A stretch of 34,269 nt of DNA. It comes from Mnemiopsis leidyi. Its lineage: Eukaryota > Ctenophora > Tentaculata > Lobata > Bolinopsidae. The notes below the pieces were generated by a model. That model ran no database searches. It was not told the origin of the DNA and saw only the letters and a program-made list of their open reading frames with translations. Below are positions 1-10,000 of this stretch, in pieces; the first letter of the stretch is position 1; each line of letters opens with the position of its first letter. The position numbers were made by a program, and so were the translations under genes. The stretch covers positions 112,102 through 146,370 of the forward strand of contig JH153403.1 in NCBI GenBank assembly GCA_000226015.1, written 5' to 3'.

Positions 1-739
1 GTCAAATTGGTATCATAATTGTGTGAGAAGCTTCAGGACTCTTGATTTTCAATTCAACTTGAAGAAGTTGAAGTAAGCTCAGTGCCATCATGTCAGCTTT
101 ATCACTCGAACAGAACTTTTTGACAATCTTCGATTCTGACATGTCAACCCATCGCCTGCAGTTGCATCGCTGATTACTCAGACATTTTATAATCTTGTTC
201 TGTCAAAATTCATAAAATATTTTCTACATTTCATGCTTTTCGTGCGTAAGTCATTAATTTTTGATACAGTGTAGTACCGATTCCACCAATTTAGTTCTGA
301 AGCTCACACATTCTGACTTGATTTAACCGAGCTCTTTCTGATTCTATTTTGAAGGGGTCTAAAGTTATTCTGGAAGTGGAACGCTAAAAATGACGATACA
401 GTAATTTGCACGTCAAATATACACGTCAAATTATATACACGTTAAATATACACGTCAAATATGCAAGTCAAATACGCACGTCAAATACGCACGTCAAATT
501 TTTTGCGCAATGTTTTAACTTTTCACCGAAGGTAGAAAGATTATAATCGCTTGTGCATAGGGCTGGAACTATTGGTATACGCACGGAATTACGAACACAC
601 ATGGAATTACGACCTGGAAATACGGGATGTGGCGTTTTATGCACGTTGCAAACTTACCCCCGCCCCCAATATAAATAATGTAACTTAACCATCAACTCAT
701 AGCCAACCCCCTCACACATCTTAAATTCCCCCCTTCCAG
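1..739. other. Non-coding stretch (probable intron) upstream of the plus-strand exons
   Basis: No open frame or family similarity was recognised here. A pyrimidine-rich acceptor ending in AG at 738-739 closes the stretch, so most of it is probably intron of the plus-strand gene whose 5' part lies outside the window. It contains the short tandem repeat at 408-500. Confidence 0.5.
408..500. repeat. Short tandem repeat, 12-15 bp unit
   Basis: About seven imperfect copies of a unit like CACGTCAAATATA are visible, varying as CACGTTAAATATA, CAAGTCAAATACG and CACGTCAAATACG. This is a minisatellite with no coding potential. Confidence 0.75.
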
Positions 740-1553
740 ACCGATAGCAAGGACAGTGGTTACGGTGCGGAAGTTCTGATAAACAGATCCAAAAGAAAGC
801 ACGTCAAGTTTCCCGAGCATAGACTGTCGCTCGAGGAAGATGGACTGAGGTAATTAATAGATAGCTATATATAGCGGTTATCAGTTACCAGAGCGCAGAC
901 AAGCGCGACTAGCAAGCTTAATTTTTCGAAAAAAAGTTTCAAACGAGACGGAGAAGTACGATCTCTTCAAGTAACAGCGCTGGCAAGCGCGATCATTTTT
1001 TTCTTTTCTTTGACATGGCCAAATGGAGAAGTAACTCCCTTCTTCAGATCAAGTCCACAGCTATACAACGATGAAGATCAAGAAACCGAGATCTGCTACG
1101 AGGGTCTGCCCCAGCGTCCGAACACTGTCTGTGCCGATGTAGACTACAAACTCAAAAAGAAAAATGGTTTCTTCAGCTCGTTCAGATCTAATAAGAAACA
1201 CACAGAGAAGGAAGGTGAGGAGGAGAAAAGTTCAAGTTCGAAGAAGAAACGCAAGAAGAAAGTTTCTGGTGCATCTTTCTCGAAACCATCGAATAGTCTC
1301 CAGGTAAATCTACCGGCATTACACAGATGCTTCTAATACTAGAAACTTCAAAGTTCGATTTGATCGAATTGATAAAATTACTTAAGTTATTTACTAAGTT
1401 TCTAAGAGGACATAATGTCCCTCCTAACAGAATATAATGTCCCCTCGCCAGGCCCCACCCAAACAACCGTTTGTTTTGAGAGGGAAGAAAAGTCCGAACT
1501 GTGGAAACAGCGCCAAAGTCCCGGGACACAGCATAAACAATGGGGAGATGTAG
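740..1553 (+). CDS. C-terminal three exons of an unrecognised protein with a Lys/Ser-rich tail (5' partial)
   Basis: I do not recognise the product. Three exons join in phase: 740-849, 1048-1303 and 1452-1553, with AG acceptors at 738-739, 1046-1047 and 1450-1451 and GT donors at 850-851 and 1304-1305. The stop is TAG at 1551-1553. Together they give 155 residues. The start lies upstream of the window or in an exon I cannot see. The segment is hydrophilic, with no membrane helix and no folded domain I know. It begins with an acidic/Ser region (TDSKDSGYG), then a Tyr/Asp/Glu patch (LYNDEDQETEICYEG), then a strongly basic block in exon 2 (KEGEEEK, SSSSKKKRKKK) and a Pro/Lys-rich end. It could be the cytoplasmic tail of a membrane protein or a nuclear protein, since the basic block resembles a nuclear localisation signal. 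An apparent ATG at 1010 lies in the intron by this model and is not the start. An AATAAA follows at 1569. Confidence 0.6.
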
Positions 1554-1568
1554 AGAGAAGCAGAGGAA

Positions 1569-1574
1569 AATAAA
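1569..1574 (+). terminator. Polyadenylation signal AATAAA for the plus-strand gene
   Basis: AATAAA lies 15 bp after the TAG stop at 1551-1553. The very short 3' UTR implied is plausible but unproven. Confidence 0.45.
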
Positions 1575-2507
1575 TGAGGGGTTTTTCGGGAAATTGGCCC
1601 CATGATATTGATTCTCGACTGTATGACTTTGAGATCTTTGGTTATTTTTTTATTTCAACGACAGCTACACTCACAGTTACCAAGCATAAACGAATACCAG
1701 ATATATTCGCAAATCAAGGATTTTTCATTTTATGATAATGAAAAGACTCAGTTTTAGATATTTGGGTATGGGCCATGATACTGGCATGACATGGCAAATG
1801 GTTAAAATCACATAACAGATCATGTCCCCAGCTAAAACGGTTTAAATTCCATTTTAATCATCGCGTATGTGTTACCAATCATGCGACAGCTCAGCAGTTT
1901 TAGTTTTACTTAATATCAAGCTGTTTCAATTTTACCTTACTGTATTAATCTATTATTACCCTGCTGTTCTAGCGACGGAGCGATAAAAAAATTGCCCGTA
2001 ACTTTTACTAATAGTGATACTATTCGAACTCTTTGCTTTTCTTTTAGTTCCAGCACCATAATCACCAGAGTGTATGTCGCATGCCGAGCAGCAACACTGA
2101 ACACGAGATACCACTTGATTTTCCGTGATATTCCGCCAGAAATATACTTATAGCTGCCAACTGCTGGGGTGATTCGTGGCACAGGTTTTATCTAACTCAG
2201 AGTCTAGCCACCCGAGATTCACGAACTGATATATTGACAAAGATATACAGTGACAAGTACCTACCATGAGTGTCACTACAAAGTTTTGTCGCTAAAAGCA
2301 ATGTTTTGCTCACTGTAATCATATAGAGACACGTGACCTCTTTATAATGACACAAATACTGATTTAGTCAGGTCAAGGGTTGTAGGTTAACCTATACTGA
2401 TAACCTATACTGTCCCGGACTTCGTGTGCTGTCGCGCATTTCAGGCGAGGATATAGATGCGCCCGTTAAGTGACAGGTTTCAATTTCATCTTGCTCTGAG
2501 TCAATCA

Positions 2508-2690
2508 CCCGATACGCGACGTTAACCGATAATTAGCGGCGTTTACCGATACGCAACGTTAATAGATATACGGCGTTAACCGATACGCAACGTTAATAGA
2601 TATACGGCGTTAACCGATACGCTGCGTTAACCGATACGCTGCACGGTTACCGATACGCGGCTTTTACCGATGGGGATACACGGCTTTAAC
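2508..2690. repeat. Tandem repeat, about 17-bp unit, partly 34-bp dimer
   Basis: Units of the form ACCGATACGCGGCGTTA recur about ten times. A 34-bp dimer (CCGATACGCAACGTTAATAG followed by ATATACGGCGTTAA) is present twice without change near 2545-2615. CpG-containing units stand out against the AT-rich surroundings. Confidence 0.75.
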
Positions 2691-3267
2691 GCAAAAAAAT
2701 TGAATCTATAAGTATAAAATCTCGAACTAACAAAAGTTGAATGCTGTACTTCTTATCTAGTTCTGATTTTCTATTACTGACAGTTGAGTTGGAATGTCGT
2801 ATTTCAGGTTGCTACTATAGTTAGTACTTATTATCGAATTTGTGCTCAGGAGTCCTGAATTCCTTATACAATTCCTTATATGGCAATTAACAATTAAGGT
2901 AAACAGAAACTTTAAGATTGCCTTAATGCCGTCTGTCAGTGCCGGTGATGAAAATAAAATGACATAACTCCGAGCCGAAATCTTACTATATATTTATGCA
3001 TGCGGTCATACATGTTTTTGTAATCATTATTTGTCTGTCCAGCCCATGACACTGGAGTCTCCCCAGCATAAACAGAATTTTGCTTAGCCCCTGCCTTTCA
3101 GGGGAGCCCTATGTCCGTCTGAAAATCTGAAATTTATGCTTTACCATGCAGTCACCAGTGTCACACACAAATTATTTCTGTAAATTTAATTTCCAATTTC
3201 TTCATATTTATCAATATTACGCTTATTTAATTAAACTTAAAGAGGATGGCTGTGTCCATTGTCTGTC

Positions 3268-3550
3268 AGAAGAGAATAAAAAAAGGTGGCAGGAAGGCGG
3301 GCTGACAGAAGATGGAAGAGAAAGGAGTGAGGACAAAGAGAGACAGGGGGAGAGAGAGAAGGATTGAGGGCAGAGGGAAGTGGGAAAATAAAGAAGGGTG
3401 AGGAGGAGATCGTGAGGAAGGAGGAGGGGAGGAAGAAGTGTGGGCTGGAGGAGCAAAAAGGGAATGGGACTGAAGAGGGGATGTGATTGATGAGGAAATA
3501 AGGAGAAGGGACTGAGGTGGCAGAGAACGGTGAAACTGAAAGAATGGGGT
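3268..3550 (+). repeat. Purine-rich low-complexity tract
   Basis: About 280 bp are almost entirely A and G on the plus strand, with GAGAGAGA and GGAGGAGG runs. Open frames through it (charged on plus, Leu/Ser/Pro on minus) are composition artefacts. Such tracts can form triplex DNA, but nothing here shows that one does. Confidence 0.7.
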
Positions 3551-4254
3551 CCCTGCTAGTTTTAGCTCCCTGCTAATTTTAGCTTAAACAACCATATAGA
3601 TCTCATTTCAAATACAAGCCGAGCTGCCGATATTTGAGGGAGGGGCTGCTGTATGATCAGAGCGATGTTGTCTGACTTAGTTTAAGCTAAAAGTGTGATC
3701 GAAGTCTTAAATACTTCTAGGACGAGTTATATAAACTCGCTTCATGTAGTACTAGTACTGACTCTAGCCCTAGGTGCGATCTGTACATACTGTCCTAATG
3801 ACTGCAAACTTTTATCCATGCACGTGTTTCGTGAGACCAAGTTTTCACGAAATTCAATCATACAATTACAACCACAAAATTATCATACGTATTTTCTTGC
3901 GTGCGCGTGACTTTCTGTTTCAATATTTTTCCAAAAATACGGTCGTCCGAGAAAAAGATACGTTTGCTAAATTAATAAATTTAAATTCGTTTAATACGTT
4001 AAGCACGAATTTGACAGTATTTTATGAAGGAGGTATAAGTAATGGAGGTAAAAGTAATTAACTTTGCAACAAAAAGTCGATCTAGTTGTTGTGATTTCCA
4101 ACTCTCAGGATCTCTGGTCTCACTCTAAGATTAAGTGTCAGGCCCTTAACGGATGGTGGTAATAATATAATCATATAGTTTCAATCTAAAAAAACAAGAA
4201 CAAATTTGGTGGACCCTTTTGCCCCACCAAATCTGCTTGGTCAGTCGCGTTACA

Positions 4255-4375
4255 GTTACACTTTGACTTACCGGGCGCTGCATCAGCATGGCAATGGCTC
4301 CCTCAGCGGTCCCCTCCGAGTCCGATATGCCACAAAGACCGAGGTTGGAGGTACCCACTCCCAGGTAACACTAAC
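4255..4375. other. Isolated coding-like block of uncertain strand
   Basis: This GC-richer block is open on both strands. On the minus strand it has a good donor (CCCG then GTAAGT, GT at 4273-4274) and a possible acceptor (GTTAG) near 4375, and would encode a Gly/Ser-rich peptide containing GLCGISDSEG. On the plus strand it is open and ends CACTCCCAG before GTAACA, also donor-like. I recognise no family. It may be an orphan exon or a fragment of a dispersed repeat. Confidence 0.2.
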
Positions 4376-4950
4376 AGCCGCGCTGCTCTCGATACTGTCA
4401 CTGATAGTGAAAATGATTTAGTTTCGTCGATTAACATTCAATATCTTGCCTGACGTTGTCAGCGGCAGCCGCCCAGAAAATTATTTTTCTATCTTCAATT
4501 TCAATAGAAATTTTTTTCGTATTTGAAAATGTGCCGCCACGTGAGGCTATAAATTTCAGGATATGGGATAAGGCCTCAACAGTAACAAATTGTACTTGTT
4601 GGTAATGATAACCTACTGTCGCGGCCCTCACGCGCTCTCACTGCTCACGCATTTCTGCCTCTGGCCTGGCGAAATGAATTGAATGAATGTGAATTTCGAA
4701 GAAATTCTTCATCTTGACGCGCATCCCGTAAAGTTGAACAGCATACTCATAGAACGTTTTACAGTTTAACTTTTGCCATGCGGACCAGTTCGCGGACTTG
4801 GTGAGGCCGAGGGTCAGGGGGTCAGGCTTAGCTTGCCTGGACGATCGCTAAAACTGGCCAAGTACTGTCGTACTTGTACTTGTATCGCCAATGTCATGTA
4901 CCCCAGTTCTAAGTCATCATTATGGACATGACCAATGACAAAAAGAGTAA

Positions 4951-5395
4951 GGGGTCGTTCACATATGACGTCATCACCTAGGCCTAGGGGGAGGGGGTTT
5001 CCAAATCCAAATGATGACGATTGATGACGAGGGGGAAGAAGGTTTGGCCAATGTGAATGATGATGTCATCAAAAAATGTTAGGATTTTTGGAACATTTTT
5101 ATCAGAATTTTACAAAATCAGAAGGAAAATTTTCAAGTAAAAATTCTGATTCAGAAATCTGGTGAAATACTGTGTTTTCACTGACTTAGCATAAAAAATT
5201 TCAAATGCATGACTGTATATTAAAAGACCAAAAATTAAATTTTTTGACATGAAGTAGGGGGGTTCCGACTGTGATGATGTCATTATGGTTATTTACCTCT
5301 TACATTGAGGGGGTTTTGTCGTGATAACGAATGATGACAGAGGGGGAGGGGGTAAAAATTACCAATAATTTGTTGACGTCCATGTGAACGACCCC
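4951..5395. mobile_element. 445-bp MITE, PIF/Harbinger-like, with TAA target-site duplication
   Basis: The two ends are inverted repeats. The left end reads GGGGTCGTTCACATATGACG and the reverse complement of the right end starts GGGGTCGTTCACATGGACG, matching at about 22 of 25 positions. The element is flanked by TAA at 4948-4950 and TAA at 5396-5398. A 3-bp TWA-type duplication is the signature of PIF/Harbinger transposons, so I infer that superfamily. There is no transposase frame inside. Subterminal GATGACGA/GGGGGAGGGGG motifs near both ends also mirror each other. It is non-autonomous. Confidence 0.8.
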
Positions 5396-5760
5396 TAAAT
5401 TGGAATCATTTCTACCTCTTAAAGTAGTAGTTCTACAGCAAAATTTTATATCTAAATTTAATTATAATAAAATATAAATTTACAAAAATAAAATTGCAAA
5501 AATCTAACATCTACTTACAACAGTTTGTAAATGAAGTTGTATTACTATTAGAGATTAGTAGTAGCAGTAGTAGCACACTTTATACTGTATCGTTCATTTC
5601 TGCTTTGTTTAGAAATACATAAGAGCACGCTGGGCTGTAACGTTTGGTTAGGAGGTCCGCCATATTCACCGTTACAAACATTAACTACAGTAAAGTTTGA
5701 TTTGGAAACAATTTTAATTTTATATACACCGGTCTTCATTAGTATAACTATTTACTATAA

Positions 5761-5810
5761 GATAATCGATATAATTGTTATCATTGATTATCGATATAAT
5801 TGTTATCATT
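5761..5810. repeat. 25-bp tandem duplication
   Basis: Two adjacent copies of a 25-mer (5761-5785 and 5786-5810), each containing ATCGATATAATTGTTATCAT, differ at one base. Confidence 0.8.
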
Positions 5811-6109
5811 GAGTCGATTTTGAGATGGAATGTTAAACTTATAGTTTGCTGAATTCAGAAGCGTTCTGACACTTCTCAACAGTGATTACTTTAAATTTAA
5901 AATTCAATATAAAGTATATCGCATTGTAAGCTAAAATTTCGGAATTCATAAGTAAAGAACTTGCAGTGGCCAAACAAAGTCATAAAAAATAAAACAAATA
6001 TGGTATAGAAGAAGCTTGACCAGCAAGATATATAAATGTATTTAACACAAAATAACACAAAATATAAATTGTCCTTTCAAAGCCTTCAATTATCTCAAAA
6101 TCACCTTAT

Positions 6110-6115
6110 TTTATT
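6110..6115 (-). terminator. Candidate AATAAA polyadenylation signal for syntaxin-16
   Basis: TTTATT on the plus strand gives AATAAA on the minus strand, about 910 bp past the stop at 7025. It is the candidate I noticed; a nearer variant signal is equally possible. Confidence 0.25.
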
Positions 6116-7024
6116 CTTCTTTCAATCTTAAATATCACATCTATCCTTTGTAGCCGTTTGTAGCAATGAGGAAATAACTTCCATTGTTTTAACCAACCTA
6201 TGGTCATGAAGCCACCAACTTATGCCATTACCCCAATTAAACATTTTCGTACTACTACTTGAAGCAATTGAATTTCATGAAGATATCACCTTTAATTTCT
6301 TCAAGAGCCTAGCATAAACACTTAGTTACTAACAGTTACTAATAATTATCTTACCACTACTAAATACTTTCCATTTAACTAGCTACTTCCAATGCACTAA
6401 CAGTTTAAGGGCACGAGTTGCCTAGTTACATGGTGCATGATAATAACCTTAGCAGTATAAAGGTATAACTACCAATCTTCAGCTGCCCGACATTTAAAAT
6501 TGAGTAATTTCGTCTGGTCTATGTGCTCTCGAAGCCTAACTACATCATTTGACTGGAAATCTTGGAATTTTAGCTATTCTTAACTTTCAGTTCCAGAATG
6601 ATCTGAATCAAAATATCACCACAACATTTCAACCAAAATTCTTTCGCTTACACTATATCATTGTAATAACATCAATCAATTTCCAATAATATATTCGTAA
6701 GCTTTAAATTCCAAATTGACGACAAATCTAACTTTGCAAAACATCTCCACTAAAATTAACACATAATTTAGACGCTTTAGGTGGTAAGCTGTTATAAAAA
6801 CGAAGTTGTTCGTACTAAAACAGGCTGGTATTTACACTTAACTGAACTTATTATCCAAGAATCAAAACCAAGTTTAAGCTTTCCACCCAAAACATAGTCT
6901 GCAAAATTTCAAAATTTGACATCAACGAATTAACTGTACATGGAATTAGTAGGAACTCAACTTGTTCCACTCTTGAAAACTTGAGCTCGGTTTATGAAGA
7001 CCGACAGTATATCTTCTGATCTGG

Positions 7025-10000
7025 TCACTTCTTGATCTTGGTGGCGAAGAGAGCTATAATCATACAAAGGATTACAAGAGCTAGAAAAATGATGAAGACG
7101 CACTTCCGGCCCCGTTTCTGGTGTTTCTCCGCCTTTAGTAACTCTTTGTAACCGTCCTCTACCTGGGGGAGTGAGTCATGAACAGCTCTGACTTCTGACA
7201 TTATTTCTTCGTTAATTTTGCTTAACAGATGTTCAAAAACGGGTTTTCCCAGCCAGTTATATCATCAAAGTATAACCAGAGTATCTTAAAAACACATTCT
7301 TGACTGTTACCTTGACAACGGTCTGCTCCATGTTATAGTCTATCCGGTCGAGGACGGTGCCCTGGTCCGCAACAAGGTGAGCCAGATCGCTAAAGATGCT
7401 CTGTAGCTCGGCTATACTCTCAACAATCCGCCGTATCTCCTCGTCCCTCTGCTCCACTTGTCTAGAGTTCTGTTCCACCATCTGAGAAAATGAATGAGGG
7501 TTCAGATTTCTTAGCTCAACTTGGGGCTGTGTAACCTCTAAAATGAAACAAAAAACGCAAAATGGCTTCGTAAATCGGCTGCTGGTCAAAAGACCATTTT
7601 TGTGTATCGTTCAAGATTTTACTTGACTTTTAAATTTTAATTTTATTGTCTTTTTTCTTGGCCTTTTATTTTTTATGTTGAACACTAGGGGGTTTTCAGA
7701 AATTTTGATTCGGTTTTCTAATTCGTGGTTTATGGATATTTCTAAAAAGATAAAATGCATCAGATTTGAAGAGCAACTCAATTGAGTGACTGACATGATA
7801 ATTGAATTTTTGTTTACTGTATGCCAGCTACTTGCTTTACGGCATGCGACTTTTGTTTAATTTTGCGGACATCATGGATTTCTTTAAATTTTAGAAAGCA
7901 GCGCTTTGATGTAAAGATTTAAGGTGGAGTTTTGAGACGCCTTATAAGTGATATGTCGAAAGCACAGCTATAATTTGACGTCTACTTTAATTTTGACTAC
8001 GTCTTAAGTTGAAGGGTGGAGTTTTAAGGCGCCGGCGCGGTGGCGTAGACCGTATTCGGTATAAACAGTGTTTTTGCCGACTGTTAGGAGTCTTAATTAC
8101 CCGGAAGTTGAATCTCACGACCTGACGTGGCATTTGGTGTTAGCCGACAGTTCTGACAAGTGGAAAGACATCGGTCAGATACAGAAGTCCCTTTTTGGGT
8201 AAATATTGCTAAAGGTTGTCAATGTTATTGCTGCTGTGACAAGAGCTCTAAGTTGAAATACGTCAGGATATTTGACATTATGCCTTGGGTTCGTGACCTG
8301 TCCTAATTTCATTGGTATAAATTTGAGGTGCCGTTGGCTTACACCGTATTCTGCACGTGATATCTCTAGAAAGTCAGTCACGTGTCCAGTATAGTCACGT
8401 GATCAGCAGTTCGCAAATGATAAATTTACCTGAATCTGCTGGTTAGTAAACTTGGAGTCTATGTACTCCTGCTCATCGTCTCCAAAAAGATCCTGATAAT
8501 CATCTCCCACCCCCAACATTCGTTCTCTCTCCTCTCGCCCTTTCAACCTGGATAAATTTAAATAGAAATCGTATGAATAAAGTGAACCAAAAACATTTGA
8601 TAGTTATAAATGACAGGCTCCCAAGTCTCACGAGAGAAAATCCTGATAAGCAATATGAAACACTGAAATATTTTGCAACAAAATACCTGTTCAAGTAGTC
8701 ACTCTGCAATTTCTTGAAATCTGAACTTTCTTCCTGGGTTTAAAGTTGCTTGTTACGCAATGAAAATCCTAAAAATGATAGGATCGGAAATAATAGAGAA
8801 GGATAATTTCGGGAAGGGGTGGCAAATTTTCTCATATCATATGACAGCGATTGACCAAAGAGAAGCTAAATACGGCCAATCATTTTCAAGCAACGATATC
8901 ACTTGATATATAAACTGATATATATATATATATATATATAAACGATTTGTGACCCTTCCTGAAGAAAAACTTTCAAGTTAATATCTAAATTTCAAATCGC
9001 CGTCAGAAGCGCCAATGTTAAATTCAAGAACAATTAAAAACAGTATTTTTAAGGAGGGCCTGGGTCGCAAATAGAGAAAAAAACTTTATCGGGACCTGAA
9101 GAGTGGAAGCGAGAGAAGACATGATGTTGGCTGCCATTCTCTGTTGTTGGGTGCTGCAGTTCCGGGCTCTCTGACCGATAAGCTTGATGGAGTTCTGACA
9201 CTTGTGGAAGCCTCGTGTTATCTGCTTTGTGAGGATCTCAATCTCGTTTTCCTTCTCGCGGTCGTCGTCAAACGCGTTCCTGTGGAGGAGCAGGTTCTGT
9301 TTACATAGTTGAGTTTGGGGGCCGGGGCTTTAGGGTGTGCAGCTATAATAAGATTGCGCATAAGAATGCGCAATCTGGTCAGAATGCTATTGAATAAATT
9401 TTAGATTATTTGAAATGTTCATCCTTGTTTTATCTAAGCATCTTATCTCTAAGTTTTAAGGAATTTCTGTGTTGTACTGAAATAAATGAAACATTATAAA
9501 TTAGAATAAAGATTTGATCTCGTCGGTTATTTTATTGATCAATACGAGCGGTCATATCAGATAAGAAACGAACCCGGAGAATGTATCTCGACTACTAAAT
9601 AATCACTGAAGTAGTAAAATTCTACCAAGTCTTAACAAGTCCCGCACGTAAGAGGGCAGTACACCTTCATAAAGTCCCCGTACCGAGACACCGTCTCGTC
9701 CCCACAATACCCCATCTCGCTCCACAACCGACAGTCCTGATCCAGCTCCAAGTCCCGGCACGCCTCCCCACCTCCACTGTTCGGGAATATCCCGTTAGGG
9801 ACGATCTGCATCCCCAGCTGCACTATCTCCGTCACCTCGCTCTCACTCCGAACCTCCACCAGGTTGATTTCCCGGAAGTCGTGCTGGTGGGGGAACTTTG
9901 TCAGGGGCTCGTCGTTCAGCAAGGTTGCGAAGTTCTCCTGCTCCACCTTTATCCGGAGGACCGTCTCCACGGGATAAGTGTCGGGACGGAGCATCCCCTC

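Larger units (their letters stand above)
1575..4950. other. Long stretch without a convincing gene
   Basis: No multi-exon gene or known domain could be assembled on either strand. The stretch holds the 17-bp tandem repeat (2508-2690), a purine-rich tract (3268-3550) and an isolated coding-like block near 4255-4375. Short open frames at 1937-2182, 3695-4061 and 4431-4631 show no recognisable motif, and I left them out. Confidence 0.5.
5399..7024. other. AT-rich non-coding stretch, probably including the syntaxin-16 3' UTR
   Basis: No coding frame with recognisable content was found. The part next to 7025 lies just after the syntaxin-16 stop and should be transcribed as 3' UTR on the minus strand. 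It includes a 25-bp tandem duplication at 5761-5810. Confidence 0.5.

Noticed and set aside
1010..1047. ATG at 1010 as the start of a 108-aa protein
   Set aside because: A strong acceptor at 1046-1047 and phase continuity with the upstream exon 740-849 and downstream exon 1452-1553 show that this is intron and that the frame is internal.
1937..2182. Minus-strand 81-residue frame with a hydrophobic centre
   Set aside because: No family resemblance, no convincing splice partners and a frame that could arise by chance.
3146..3456. Charged plus-strand frame and Leu/Pro/Ser minus-strand frame
   Set aside because: Products of the purine-rich tract.
4431..4631. Minus-strand 66-residue frame (ILKFIASRGG)
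   Set aside because: No ATG start and no recognised family; its link to the 4255-4375 block could not be established.
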